This document shows positions 43,519 to 51,989 of a stretch of DNA of 64,000 nucleotides, piece after piece. The DNA is from an uncultured Selenomonadales bacterium (GTDB lineage Bacteria; Bacillota; Negativicutes; Selenomonadales; Selenomonadaceae), in the NCBI GenBank assembly GCA_937901445.1, contig CALDHY010000048.1, forward strand, positions 1-64,000. Direction: 5' to 3'. Both the position numbers and the translations under genes were made by a program. Positions within the stretch are counted from its first letter, which is position 1, and each line of letters starts with the position of its first letter. The notes beneath the pieces were generated by a model. That model was not told the DNA's origin. It was given only the letters and a program-made list of their open reading frames with translations, and made no database searches.

Positions 43519-44145
43519 TTACATTTCTATAAAATTTTTTAAAACTTTCAAGCCGACGTCGCCGGATTTTTCCGGATGAAATTGAGTAGCAAAAATATTT
43601 CCAAGTTCAACTGCCGCCGTTACGTTTTCGCCGTAATTCGTGGTTGCCGTTACAAGATTTTCATTTGAAGGCACGGCGTGATAACTGTGCACAAAATAAA
43701 AATAATTTTTACCCTCAAGTCCCGCCAAAAGTTTTGACGCGCCGTATTTTACAAGATTATCTTTTCTGCCAATTTGTATAGAGTTCCATCCCATGTGCGG
43801 AATTTTTAAACCGTCCGCGCGAATTTTTTTGACTTCGCCCTTGAAAACTCCAAGCCCCTTGACGTTCGGCGATTCTTCACTTTTTTCAAACAAAATTTGC
43901 AAGCCGACACAAATTCCCAACAGCGGCTTGTGCATTAAAACTTGTTCAAGGATTGTTGGAATTAAACCGGTTGCCTCAAGATTTTTCATACAATCGCCAA
44001 AAGCTCCTACGCCCGGCAAAACTAATTTATCTGCACTTTTTAAATCTGCCGCGCTTGAAGTAACTTTCACTTCACCGCCGACAAACTTTAACGCCTTTTC
44101 GACGCTGTATAAATTACCAACGCCGTAATCTATTATCGCTATCAT
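43519..44145 (-). CDS. hisH: Imidazole glycerol phosphate synthase, glutamine amidotransferase subunit
   Basis: 208 aa class I amidotransferase: IIDYGVGNLYSVEKALKF, the nucleophile Cys in LLGICVGLQILFEKSEES, and the His/Glu pair in FATQFHPEKSGDVG. Provides ammonia to HisF. First of the minus-strand his genes here; hisIE lies 4 kb away on the other strand. Confidence 0.96.
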   Translation of the reverse strand: MIAIIDYGVGNLYSVEKALKFVGGEVKVTSSAADLKSADKLVLPGVGAFGDCMKNLEATGLIPTILEQVLMHKPLLGICVGLQILFEKSEESPNVKGLGVFKGEVKKIRADGLKIPHMGWNSIQIGRKDNLVKYGASKLLAGLEGKNYFYFVHSYHAVPSNENLVTATTNYGENVTAAVELGNIFATQFHPEKSGDVGLKVLKNFIEM

Positions 44146-44247
44146 TAAATCACCCGCTTTTAAATTCGCAATTCCTAAAAATTATCCTGCCTTGATTTTC
44201 AAACTTTAGCGTTGTATCATTTTTTAAAAACTTTGGAGGAAAAATTT

Positions 44248-44631
44248 TTGACGAACGCAAGATTTTTGGAAATTATAAGATTCTGCATTGTCGGCGGGCT
44301 GTCGTTGATTGCAGATTGTGCGGTATTGTACGGGTTGACAGATTTTTTTGGCGTGCATTATTTGTATTCGGCGGGAATTTCTTTCACGGTGTCAGTAATT
44401 TTTAATTATTGGCTTTGCGTGAAGTACGTATTTAAAAACGCAAAAAAACAAACGCCGAAACAGGCAACGATTTTTATTGGGTCAAGTATCGTTGGTCTCG
44501 GCTTAAATCAAATTTGTATGTGGTTTTTTGTAGAAATAGTTTTGATACATTACATGGCGGCTAAACTCTGCGCAACGGTAATTGTAACAATCTGGAATTA
44601 CATAATGAAACGCAAGGCGATTAACGGCTAA
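44248..44631 (+). CDS. GtrA-like membrane protein
   Basis: 127 aa with four membrane helices (FCIVGGLSLIADCAVLYGLT; YSAGISFTVSVIFNYWLCVK; TIFIGSSIVGLGLNQICMWF; AAKLCATVIVTIWNYIMKRK), the GtrA pattern of proteins that help move lipid-linked sugars or stand alone near glycan genes. TTG 44248 is 8 nt from GGAGG; the frame extends to 44212 but that lies before the SD. Confidence 0.88.
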   Translation: MTNARFLEIIRFCIVGGLSLIADCAVLYGLTDFFGVHYLYSAGISFTVSVIFNYWLCVKYVFKNAKKQTPKQATIFIGSSIVGLGLNQICMWFFVEIVLIHYMAAKLCATVIVTIWNYIMKRKAING

Positions 44632-44638
44632 AGAAATT

Positions 44639-44887
44639 TCAAACTATGAATAAAAAATAAATTCTCAAAATTAAAAAGACACCCGCCGCTGCCAATGAAA
44701 AATTTCTGATACTCAATAGCCGCATTTTCTGCGTTGAAGTAACTGTAAATTGGCGTTGGATATATTCCGCTAAAAATGAAATTGCCAATGACATATCAAC
44801 GGCGCGACCTAAAATTGCAGATTCAAGCACGGCACATATCATCCAAATTGCGGCTATCAACAAGATAAAGTTGTTGTTTTTTCTCAA
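44639..44887 (-). CDS. Small two-helix membrane protein
   Basis: 82 aa, unrecognised. Hydrophobic segments at about 7-27 and 62-81 around a polar middle (AEYIQRQFTVTSTQKMRLLS). TTG start behind GGGAGG. Overlapping layout with the next gene (20 bp gap) and similar length and topology suggest a pair with the protein at 44907. Confidence 0.65.
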   Translation of the reverse strand: MRKNNNFILLIAAIWMICAVLESAILGRAVDMSLAISFLAEYIQRQFTVTSTQKMRLLSIRNFSLAAAGVFLILRIYFLFIV

Positions 44888-44906
44888 TCAATTTACCTCC
44901 CAAGTT

Positions 44907-45236
44907 TCAAGCAAAGAATTTACCGTAAATTTCCATTACAAACAAAACTATCGCCGCGATCATTGAAACAAAACTGATTCTTTCAAACCACGTTTCTTGC
45001 ATTTCATTTTTGCACAAGTGGCGGCGGGAATAAGTTGAAGCTAATGAAATTATCAACGCCACATACAAGGCGCGGTTAGTATTGTCGAAACTTTCCCAGC
45101 CGAATACCATGAAAATTGTTGTCAATGATAAAATTGCTATCAACAGATAATCTTTGCCGATTTTTTCCGGCGGCTTTTCAGGTTTTTTCGGTTTTGGATT
45201 TAATTTTTTGAAAAGTTTTCTGCGTATACTTGCCAT
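44907..45236 (-). CDS. Small membrane protein with basic proline-rich N-terminus
   Basis: 109 aa, unrecognised. A cytoplasmic basic/proline tail (KKLNPKPKKPEKPPEKIG) precedes three hydrophobic segments (about 29-47, 55-67, 86-106). It starts 4 bp after the isochorismatase gene; SD GGAAGG. Both it and the 44639 protein have a conserved-looking SLASTYSRR / SFLAEYIQRQ stretch, which hints at common origin. Confidence 0.65.
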   Translation of the reverse strand: MASIRRKLFKKLNPKPKKPEKPPEKIGKDYLLIAILSLTTIFMVFGWESFDNTNRALYVALIISLASTYSRRHLCKNEMQETWFERISFVSMIAAIVLFVMEIYGKFFA

Positions 45237-45240
45237 AGAA

Positions 45241-45771
45241 TCAACCTTCCGCGTTGTAGATTTTACATTGACAATTTTTCATAACGTCCAACGCCTTTTG
45301 ATGAGCGTCAGGGGAAGTTCCGGCGCAACAAGCCGCGTCAACTGAAACAAGTTGTTCGGGGTAAAAAGCCTTAAGTAACAGCGCGTTTGAAATTACGCAA
45401 ATATCAGTACAAACGCCGACAAATTCAACTTCTTCATATGGTTTTAAAAGTGAAGGTAAGCGCGTGGAGCCGAAAGATTTTTTCTCGATAACAATTTTGG
45501 CGGCAGGAATAAATTTTTGAAGTTCAGAAACAATTTCCCAGCCTTCAGTCCCTTTAATGCAGTGAACAACCGGCAAAAATTTTCCTTCCTGCGTTTGAAG
45601 ATAATCTTCTTTGTGCGTGTCCTGTGTAAAAATAACGTCAACAGATTTTTTGTCAATATTTTCCTCAAGTTTTGCAACAAGGCGCGGTAACATTTCTTGA
45701 GCCTCTTTCGTGCCGAGCGTACCTGTTACAAAATCGTTTTGCATATCGATAACGATTAAAGCCTTTGCCAT
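45241..45771 (-). CDS. Isochorismatase-family cysteine hydrolase (nicotinamidase-like)
   Basis: 176 aa. The triad is visible: Asp in LIVIDMQNDFVTGTLG, Lys in IVIEKKSFGSTRLP and Cys in GVCTDICVISNALLLKAF. HTQEGKFLPVVHCIKGTEGW fits nicotinamidase-type metal and substrate regions (FTQDTHKEDY). Likely makes nicotinate for NAD recycling, linked in pathway to nadD, but other amidases are possible. Confidence 0.88.
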   Translation of the reverse strand: MAKALIVIDMQNDFVTGTLGTKEAQEMLPRLVAKLEENIDKKSVDVIFTQDTHKEDYLQTQEGKFLPVVHCIKGTEGWEIVSELQKFIPAAKIVIEKKSFGSTRLPSLLKPYEEVEFVGVCTDICVISNALLLKAFYPEQLVSVDAACCAGTSPDAHQKALDVMKNCQCKIYNAEG

Positions 45772-45796
45772 TTTATTCCCTCCAAAAATTTTTTAA

Positions 45797-47176
45797 TTAA
45801 CTTTTGCCCAAATTTCCTAAGCTGTCCAGGTAATTTGTAAGCCAATTTTCGACAGCGTGCCCGATAATTTCTTTACCGGCGGCATCAGGGTGCAAGCCGT
45901 CCAACGCCAAATCTGCGCGAAGAAAACCTTTTTCATCAGAAAGCGCAGTTTCAATATCAATGAAATTTTCCTGCCGCCTAATCCAATCACAAATATATTT
46001 GCGCTGTTCCTGCCAATCATAGGGCGGCGAATTGACGAATTTAACTTTTTTAATTAATTCAGGATTAACCGGCGTCGGCGTAATGAAAACCGGCTTAATC
46101 CCGTGCTCTTCGCACTTGTCACGAATTGCCGTCAAATTTACTACAGAATCCCAGCCCAAAATATCACTGCGATAATCATTGACGCCCGCCATTATAAATA
46201 AAACTTCAGGGCTGAACGCCAAAACGTCACTTTCAAAACGTTCCAACATTTTTTCTGTAGTATCGCCGCTCTTGCCGAGATTTTTTACCGGCACGTTGCA
46301 ATAATTTTGCCAATTATAAACGACGGTTGAAGGCGGTACAGAAATGGAACCGCCGCCGTGCGTTATGCTGTCGCCCAATGCACAAAATCGCGCGGGTCTT
46401 TCAACTGTAAAACTGTTGCCGGAATTTTGCTCCGACCATTCGGTTAAGACTTCGCCGCTTGCCGCAATTCCTCTGATTCGCCAAAAATATTTTCCTTCCT
46501 CAAGAATAGCCTCTTCATCATAAAAATCAAAATTATCGTCTTTAGGGTGAAAATCTGTTACGTAGTCTCTGAAAAGTTCGCCGTTCCTGAAAAGTTGTAT
46601 TTCGTAGTGGTCGGCGTTAATCGTAGGAATCCACGAATAAACCAAGTACACCGGCGGCAATTTCATTTTGTCAAATTCGGTTGTTGTCAGCGGGTACGGC
46701 GGGTTTTCTTCGATTGAATTTACAACAATATCATTATCGACAATGTGATTATCAAAGTTCAGCGCGGTAATAATAATTTCGTCGTTTAGATTTTTTGCGG
46801 GAATTTCAATGCCGTTGGTGTAAGAAACAAAAATTTTATCGTCGTAAGAAATTTTGTACTTGACGGCATAGGGGATAATATTCCACGTCAAGCGGTAAAC
46901 TTTTTCTTCGAGTTCGGCGGGCGGCGTTTCAACGGCGTTATTTTCGTCTGTATGATTGATTGTGATACTTTTTGGCGCGGCTTCACTTACGGCTAAAACT
47001 TTTGCTGTAACTTCGTGGCGGTTATTATTATCCTGCGTTAAATGGTTGCGAGGATTTTTATTTTCAATCGCCTCCGGCAAAAGATTTTTAGTTTCAAGAT
47101 TTTTATTGCCGTCGAAAATTTGAAAGTTGGACAGGGATAAAAAAATTGCCAAAATCAGCGGCAAGAATTTTAACAT
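45797..47176 (-). CDS. Secreted SGNH/GDSL hydrolase with fibronectin-like domains
   Basis: 459 aa. Signal peptide (FLPLILAIFLSLSNFQIF), a ~200-residue region with two beta-sandwich-like repeats (YRLTWNIIPYAVKYKISYDD; VYSWIPTINADHYEIQLFRN), then an SGNH esterase: FCALGDSITHGGG (block I), IMAGVNDYRSD (block III) and DGLHPDAAGKEI (block V). Probably deacetylates wall or dietary polysaccharide; the substrate is not readable. Confidence 0.88.
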   Translation of the reverse strand: MLKFLPLILAIFLSLSNFQIFDGNKNLETKNLLPEAIENKNPRNHLTQDNNNRHEVTAKVLAVSEAAPKSITINHTDENNAVETPPAELEEKVYRLTWNIIPYAVKYKISYDDKIFVSYTNGIEIPAKNLNDEIIITALNFDNHIVDNDIVVNSIEENPPYPLTTTEFDKMKLPPVYLVYSWIPTINADHYEIQLFRNGELFRDYVTDFHPKDDNFDFYDEEAILEEGKYFWRIRGIAASGEVLTEWSEQNSGNSFTVERPARFCALGDSITHGGGSISVPPSTVVYNWQNYCNVPVKNLGKSGDTTEKMLERFESDVLAFSPEVLFIMAGVNDYRSDILGWDSVVNLTAIRDKCEEHGIKPVFITPTPVNPELIKKVKFVNSPPYDWQEQRKYICDWIRRQENFIDIETALSDEKGFLRADLALDGLHPDAAGKEIIGHAVENWLTNYLDSLGNLGKS

Positions 47177-47248
47177 AAAAATCCCCCTTCTAAAAAACTT
47201 TTCCTATTCTACATTGAAACGGCGATATTTGCAAATAATTTTATCAAG

Positions 47249-47277
47249 TTGCATTTAAAGTCGAAAAAATTTATAAT
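47249..47277 (+). promoter_or_regulatory. Promoter of the Doc module
   Basis: TTGCAT (47249-47254), 17 bp, TATAAT (47272-47277), 14 bp before the antitoxin start. Confidence 0.75.
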
Positions 47278-47290
47278 CTGAAAGTACGAG

Positions 47291-47506
47291 GTGATTAAAA
47301 TGACTGTCGAAATTGAAATGACTGACGCCGAATATAATTTTATCAGCGAATACGCGGCAAAAAATAAAATTGGCGTTACAGAATTTTTATTAAATCTTGC
47401 ACGTGAAAAAATTGGATACGAAACTATCAGCGACGAAGAATTATTGAAAATTGCAAATGAAATTATGAATGAACGCGCTGAAGTTTATAAGGTGCTTGCT
47501 CAATGA
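47291..47506 (+). CDS. Antitoxin of the Doc-type module
   Basis: 71 aa with a ribbon-helix-helix-like start (TVEIEMTDAEYNFISEYAAK, GVTEFLLNLAREKIG) and an acidic/charged tail. It overlaps the Doc gene by 4 bp (ATGA). Not a Phd by sequence; called antitoxin from position and size. The start, ATG 47300, has weaker support than the in-frame first codon. Confidence 0.75.
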   Translation: MIKMTVEIEMTDAEYNFISEYAAKNKIGVTEFLLNLAREKIGYETISDEELLKIANEIMNERAEVYKVLAQ

Positions 47507-47886
47507 TTCGTCTTACTAAAAATCAAATTCTGTTGCTTCAAAAAATTTTAATTCAGAAATTTGGCGGAATTCACGGCGTACGTGATGAAAATTTATTTGA
47601 ATCTGCCATTGAAACACCATTTCAAACTTTTGGCGGGCAAGATTTATATCCCTCATTGATTGAAAAAGCCGCGCGACTTTGTTACGGGCTCATAAAAAAT
47701 CATCCTTTCCTTGACGGCAATAAAAGAATTGGCGCATTTGCAATGGAAAATTTTTTGAAAATTAATAACTACAAATTAAATTGCAACGACAAAGAATTAA
47801 TTGAAATAGTTTTGGGCGTTGCAGATAATTCTGTAACCTATGACGATTTTTTGAATTGGCTTGAGGGAAAAATTTATGTACTTTGA
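47503..47886 (+). CDS. doc: Doc-type Fic-domain toxin (death-on-curing)
   Basis: 127 aa. The Fic core HPFLDGNKRIGAFAMENFL is the HxFx(D/N)GNKR motif; Doc enzymes phosphorylate EF-Tu and stop translation. N-terminal GGIHGVRDENLFESAIETP is the family's substrate-clamp region. Overlapped by the GNAT gene start. Confidence 0.92.
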   Translation: MIRLTKNQILLLQKILIQKFGGIHGVRDENLFESAIETPFQTFGGQDLYPSLIEKAARLCYGLIKNHPFLDGNKRIGAFAMENFLKINNYKLNCNDKELIEIVLGVADNSVTYDDFLNWLEGKIYVL

Positions 47887-48358
47887 AATTCACAAAATGC
47901 AACCGTCCGAATACCCGGAATTGGAAGATTATTTATACAGGGCAATTTTTGTACCTGAAGGCACGCAACCGCCGCCGCGTAAAATTTTACAAACGCCTGA
48001 ACTTCAAGTGTACATAAAAAATTTCGGTGAAGGGCGCGCAGATTTTGCCTACGCCGCCACATTTGAAGATAATAACATTGGCGCAATTTGGTCGCGGCTC
48101 ATGAATGACTACGGACATATTGACGACGAAACGCCGTCCATTGCGTTATCTGTACAAGAATCTTTTCGTCGCGCAGGCGTGGCAACCGCTTTAATTCAAA
48201 CGCTTGTTGCAAAACTTAAAGCAGAAAATTTCCGGCAAGTTTCGTTAGCCGTGCAAAAAGAAAATTTTGGCGCAGTCAACCTTTACAAAAAAATGAAATT
48301 TAAAATTTTTTCAGAAAATAATTCAGAATACATTATGAAATTGGATTGGGAGGTTTAA
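47876..48358 (+). CDS. GNAT-family N-acetyltransferase
   Basis: 160 aa. The acetyl-CoA loop is in [20 protein letters not shown], followed by [19 protein letters not shown]. Starts at ATG 47876 (GAGGG upstream), 11 bp inside the end of doc. Target unknown. Confidence 0.88.
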   Translation: MYFEIHKMQPSEYPELEDYLYRAIFVPEGTQPPPRKILQTPELQVYIKNFGEGRADFAYAATFEDNNIGAIWSRLMNDYGHIDDETPSIALSVQESFRRAGVATALIQTLVAKLKAENFRQVSLAVQKENFGAVNLYKKMKFKIFSENNSEYIMKLDWEV

Positions 48359-48360
48359 AA

Positions 48361-49062
48361 ATGAAAATTGACATCAGCAAAATAAAATTTGACGAACGCG
48401 GGCTTGTACCGGCGATTATTCAGGAAGAAAGCGGACAGGTTTTAATGCTTGCCTATATGAATGAAGAATCACTTAATAAAACGATTGAAACCGGCTACAC
48501 TCACTTTTACAGCCGCAGTCGTCAAACGCTTTGGAAAAAGGGCGAAACAAGCGGCAACGTCCAGCGCGTCAAGGCGTTGTACTATGACTGCGACGGCGAC
48601 ACGCTTTTAATAAAAGTTCATCAAACGGGCGTAGCTTGCCACACCGGAACTTATTCTTGTTTCAGCGGGCGCAGGCTTGACGAAAATAATAATTTGCCGG
48701 CAGTTGTCGAACAGCCGCAGGAAGAAAATTTGGAACTTGTTTTGTATGAACTTTATGAAGTGATAAAAGACAGGCAACGCCACCCTGTCGAAGGTTCCTA
48801 CACAAATTACCTTTTCGGCGCGGGGCAGGATAAAATTTTAAAGAAAGTCGGCGAAGAGGCGGTTGAAACTATCATTGCCTCCAAAAACGGCGAAAACCCT
48901 GAAATTCTTTATGAAATGGGCGACCTCTGGTATCATTGCCTTGTACTTTTGGCGTATCACGGGATTAAGCCGGAAGATTTATTTGCTGAACTTATGAACA
49001 GGCGCAAGGGCGGCAACTATCACAAATTCACGGGAAAAACCGGCAACCGTCCAAAGGATTAA
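48361..49062 (+). CDS. hisIE: Bifunctional phosphoribosyl-AMP cyclohydrolase / phosphoribosyl-ATP pyrophosphatase
   Basis: 233 aa fusion for steps 2 and 3 of histidine synthesis. HisI (1-105): [43 protein letters not shown] and CFSGRR. HisE (125-233): [33 protein letters not shown] and ADL-type [20 protein letters not shown] 48361 has GGGAGG upstream. Confidence 0.96.
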   Translation: MKIDISKIKFDERGLVPAIIQEESGQVLMLAYMNEESLNKTIETGYTHFYSRSRQTLWKKGETSGNVQRVKALYYDCDGDTLLIKVHQTGVACHTGTYSCFSGRRLDENNNLPAVVEQPQEENLELVLYELYEVIKDRQRHPVEGSYTNYLFGAGQDKILKKVGEEAVETIIASKNGENPEILYEMGDLWYHCLVLLAYHGIKPEDLFAELMNRRKGGNYHKFTGKTGNRPKD

Positions 49063-49066
49063 TTTA

Positions 49067-49846
49067 ATGAAAAAAATTTTGGCAGTTACGATTTTAATTT
49101 TATTGGCGGCAGGAAAAATTTTCGCCCAAAATGTACAGGAAATTTCAGCCGGTCCGAAAATTTTGGTACTGAATTATCATCAAGTTCAAAATGCCCATCA
49201 TTCGCTTGCAGTTCCAATAGCAGATTTTGAAGCGCAAATGAATTATCTGTATTCGCACGGCTACGTAACAATTACGCCGGACGAACTTTACAGCGGCTTG
49301 ACGGGCGAGCTTGAACTTCCAAAAAAGCCCGTGTTGATAACTTTTGATGACGGCTACGCGGATAATTACACGAATGCTTTTCCAATTTTGCAGTATTACG
49401 GGATGCGCGCCACAATTTTTGTAATTCCTGCGTTCGTCGGCAAGTACAACAACTATTTAACGTGGGAAGAAATGCAAGAAATGGAAAACGGCGGTATAAC
49501 CTTTGAAAGTCACACGCTGAATCATTACAAACTTGAAGAATTGCCGGACGATGAAATACGCAGTGAACTTTTAAACTCAAAACAAATCCTTGAAGAAAAT
49601 CTCGGACACCCTGTTGAATTTTTGGCGTATCCTACGGGCACTTATAATTTGCACATTGCCGGAATTGCAAAGGCGGTCGGTTACAAGGGCGCGTTCACGA
49701 TTAAATATGGCGATGTCGATATGGGGAGTAATTTTTACGCGCTTGAAAGAGTTCCAATTTTCCACACGGCTAACACCATGAAAGATTTTTATGAGCGTAT
49801 CGATTACAGACAAAGTTTTGAAGAATTCGGCTGGATAAAAAAATAA
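49067..49846 (+). CDS. Exported polysaccharide deacetylase (NodB domain)
   Basis: 259 aa with a signal peptide (ILAVTILILLAAGKIFA). The NodB metal site is PVLITFDDGYADNYTNA (Asp-Asp) and FESHTLNHYKLEEL (His-x3-His); YPTGTYN and FTIKYGDVDMG follow. Removes N-acetyl from a wall or surface glycan. It starts 4 bp after hisIE. Confidence 0.93.
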   Translation: MKKILAVTILILLAAGKIFAQNVQEISAGPKILVLNYHQVQNAHHSLAVPIADFEAQMNYLYSHGYVTITPDELYSGLTGELELPKKPVLITFDDGYADNYTNAFPILQYYGMRATIFVIPAFVGKYNNYLTWEEMQEMENGGITFESHTLNHYKLEELPDDEIRSELLNSKQILEENLGHPVEFLAYPTGTYNLHIAGIAKAVGYKGAFTIKYGDVDMGSNFYALERVPIFHTANTMKDFYERIDYRQSFEEFGWIKK

Positions 49847-49854
49847 ATTTTTAA

Positions 49855-50004
49855 ATGTACTTTCTTTGACCAAGCCTCAAAGAAAGTACCAAAGAAAACG
49901 CGTGCCCGCGCAGGGCACTAAGTTTACTGTACGCTCGGAGTAGGGCTTCCGCCACCTCGCACGCTCCAACGTTACCCGGACCCGTGCAAAGCGCGGGCAT
50001 CTAA
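49855..50004 (+). repeat. Hairpin-plus-arms element, copy 1
   Basis: ACTTTCTTTGA...CAAAGAAAGT hairpin then ACCAAAGAAAA. Distant arms GCCCGCGC (about 49912) and GCGCGGGC (about 49991) bracket ~80 nt. Directly 3' of the deacetylase gene. Shares its layout with 52785 and 58081. Confidence 0.75.
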
Positions 50005-50065
50005 TTACAGAATATCTTTTTGTAAAATTTTTATTAAATATACAATAAAAATGAAAAATTACTGA

Positions 50066-50094
50066 TTGACTAACACCGCTAAAAAGTTTAATAT
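50066..50094 (+). promoter_or_regulatory. Promoter of the yggS-sepF cluster
   Basis: TTGACT (50066-50071), 17 bp, TAATAT (50089-50094), 21 bp before the yggS start. Confidence 0.72.
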
Positions 50095-50114
50095 ATTTGT
50101 GGAGGCGAGGGTTT

Positions 50115-50801
50115 TTGGTTAGTGTTGTCGAAAATTTAAAAGCAGTTGCAAATGAGATTGAACTTTCACGCGGTAAACGTAAAATAAAAGATAATCCCCC
50201 AGTAACTTTAATAGCCGTTACGAAAAATCATGGCGTAGAAATGATGCAACAGGCGATTGACGCGGGAGTTTTAAATATCGGAGAAAATCGTATACAAGAA
50301 GCGGCAGAAAAATTTAAAAGTCTTAATCGAGAAGTAACCCGTCATTTGATAGGACACCTTCAAACGAACAAGGCAAAAGCGGCAGTCCGACTTTTTGATT
50401 TGATTCACTCTGTAGACAGCGAAAACTTGGCGGCGGCGATTGACAAGGCGGCTTTTTCTATTGGAAAAATTCAAGACGTGCTGATTCAAGTTAATTTGGC
50501 AAAGGAAGACTCAAAATTTGGCGTTTACGAAGAAAACTTACAAACTCTGATTGAGGCTGTGGACGCGCTGCAAAATCTTCGTCTTCGCGGATTTATGCTA
50601 ATCGCCCCGAATTATTCTGAGGTTGAAAATTGTAGACCGCTCTTTAGTCGCATGTATGAAATTTTCGTTGAAGTTGGCAAGGCGCGGCAAAACTTTGATT
50701 TTCTGTCGATGGGCATGACTCACGATTATAAAATTGCGATTGAAGAAGGAGCAAATATGGTGCGCATAGGCACTGCAATATTTGGCGAAAGAAATTATTA
50801 A
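50115..50801 (+). CDS. yggS: PLP-binding homeostasis protein, YggS/PROSC family
   Basis: 228 aa alanine-racemase-like barrel that holds pyridoxal phosphate: LIAVTKNHGVEMMQQAIDAG (PLP Lys), GENRIQEAAEKF, HLIGHLQTNKAKAAV and FLSMGMTHDYKIAIEEGANM. TTG 50115 is 9 nt from GGAGG. It usually precedes sepF in Firmicutes and here does as well. Confidence 0.95.
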   Translation: MVSVVENLKAVANEIELSRGKRKIKDNPPVTLIAVTKNHGVEMMQQAIDAGVLNIGENRIQEAAEKFKSLNREVTRHLIGHLQTNKAKAAVRLFDLIHSVDSENLAAAIDKAAFSIGKIQDVLIQVNLAKEDSKFGVYEENLQTLIEAVDALQNLRLRGFMLIAPNYSEVENCRPLFSRMYEIFVEVGKARQNFDFLSMGMTHDYKIAIEEGANMVRIGTAIFGERNY

Positions 50802-50819
50802 ATGGGGGGATTCCACGTA

Positions 50820-51296
50820 ATGGATATAATTGACAGAATAAGCCGCACATTAGGATTTTCCGGCGAAGAGGAGGAGAGAAAAATCGACAAGCCAGATAAC
50901 GAAAACCCGCAAGCTCCAAGTTCGGAAGAGCAACAACCATCGCCCGCGCAAAACGTTTTAAGCTTTAATTCTGCTGCGTCTGCTAAAGACAGTTCGTCGC
51001 CGCGTCTTGACAATCCCTACGTTCAATCTAAAATCACAACGATTAAGCCGAAAGATTTTAACGATGCACAAGTCGTGGCAAATTGTCTGCGCGACGATAT
51101 TCCGGTTATCGTAAACTTCGAGGAAACCGATGTAAATATTGCAACGCGAGTTATCGACTTTATTTACGGTACAGCTTACGCCATTGACGGCAAAGTAAAG
51201 CAAGTAAGCCAAAAGGTTTTTATCTGCGCGCCGAAAAATGTTACTGTTTCCTCGTCTGAAGAAGACAAAAAACCCGGAATGACTTTCATAGATTAA
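50820..51296 (+). CDS. sepF: Cell division protein SepF (first of three paralogues)
   Basis: 158 aa. Membrane-binding N-terminal helix (MDIIDRISRTLGFSGEEEE), a proline/serine linker, then the SepF core (ITTIKPKDFNDAQVVANCLR, DDIPVIVNFEETDVNIATRV, IDFIYGTAYAIDGKVKQVSQ). SepF ties FtsZ to the membrane. The longest and most complete copy, with SD GGGGGG before ATG 50820. Confidence 0.94.
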   Translation: MDIIDRISRTLGFSGEEEERKIDKPDNENPQAPSSEEQQPSPAQNVLSFNSAASAKDSSSPRLDNPYVQSKITTIKPKDFNDAQVVANCLRDDIPVIVNFEETDVNIATRVIDFIYGTAYAIDGKVKQVSQKVFICAPKNVTVSSSEEDKKPGMTFID

Positions 51297-51317
51297 AAAG
51301 TTGGAGGCGGAACTACC

Positions 51318-51632
51318 ATTAACGAGAATAACGAAAACCAAAATGCTGAAGTTGCCGGCGACTTCAACTACAAGAAATCTGAAATTAAAACTATCAAGCC
51401 GAAAAATATTGACGATGCACAAATTATTTCAAATTGTTTGCGTGATAAAATTCCTGTTATCGTGAATTTTGAAGAAACTTCCGAAGAAGAAATGAAGCGC
51501 GTTATGGATTTTATCAGCGGCACAACTTACGCCATTGAAGGTAAATTTAAGCAAGTCAGTCAAAAAGTTTTTATTTTTGCGCCGGATAATATTACTGTTG
51601 AATCTACCAACGAAACTAAAAGGACGTGGTAG
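51318..51632 (+). CDS. SepF paralogue 2 with apparent ATT start
   Basis: 104 aa. Core IKTIKPKNIDDAQIISNCLR, DKIPVIVNFEETSEEEMKRV and MDFISGTTYAIEGKFKQVSQ, close to SepF1. Codons before 51438 hold no ATG/GTG/TTG in frame near an SD, but ATT 51318 lies 10 nt from GGAGG and gives a clean acidic N-terminus. ATT initiation is rare (infC, pcnB), so a sequence error is the other reading. It lacks the membrane helix of SepF1. Confidence 0.72.
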   Translation: MNENNENQNAEVAGDFNYKKSEIKTIKPKNIDDAQIISNCLRDKIPVIVNFEETSEEEMKRVMDFISGTTYAIEGKFKQVSQKVFIFAPDNITVESTNETKRTW

Positions 51633-51659
51633 ATATAAATTGGAGGAGGCGTTTTTTGG

Positions 51660-51965
51660 ATGAGTCACATATTTAAAAATTTTTTTGGAAATTGGAACAG
51701 CAAACATAATCAAGTCAGAGAAATTGAAATTTCAATGATTAAACCAAAAAATCTTAAAGACGCTGAAAAAATTGTAGATTGTCTCTTAGATAAAATCCCC
51801 GTCGTTGTAAGTTTTGACGACACCGCAGAAGAAAATATTCATCAGATTTTAGATTTTGTTCACGGCAAAGTTTACGCCTTTGAGGGCAAAATGGAACAAG
51901 TCGGGCAAAAGGTTTTTCTTTTTACGCCCGATAATATTGAAATTGAAAATGCTGAAGAAAAATAA
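51660..51965 (+). CDS. SepF paralogue 3
   Basis: 101 aa. A short N-terminal amphipathic-looking segment (MSHIFKNFFGNWN), then ISMIKPKNLKDAEKIVDCLL, DKIPVVVSFDDTAEENIHQI and LDFVHGKVYAFEGKMEQVGQ. ATG 51660 behind GGAGGAGG. More diverged from SepF1 than paralogue 2. Three consecutive copies probably arose by tandem duplication. Confidence 0.85.
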   Translation: MSHIFKNFFGNWNSKHNQVREIEISMIKPKNLKDAEKIVDCLLDKIPVVVSFDDTAEENIHQILDFVHGKVYAFEGKMEQVGQKVFLFTPDNIEIENAEEK

Positions 51966-51989
51966 ATTTAAAGTTTTGGAGGCGAAAAT

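Noticed and set aside
49847..50096. tRNA or small rRNA gene in this GC-rich gap
   Set aside because: No cloverleaf or T-loop motif; the GC is due to complementary arms of the repeat element.
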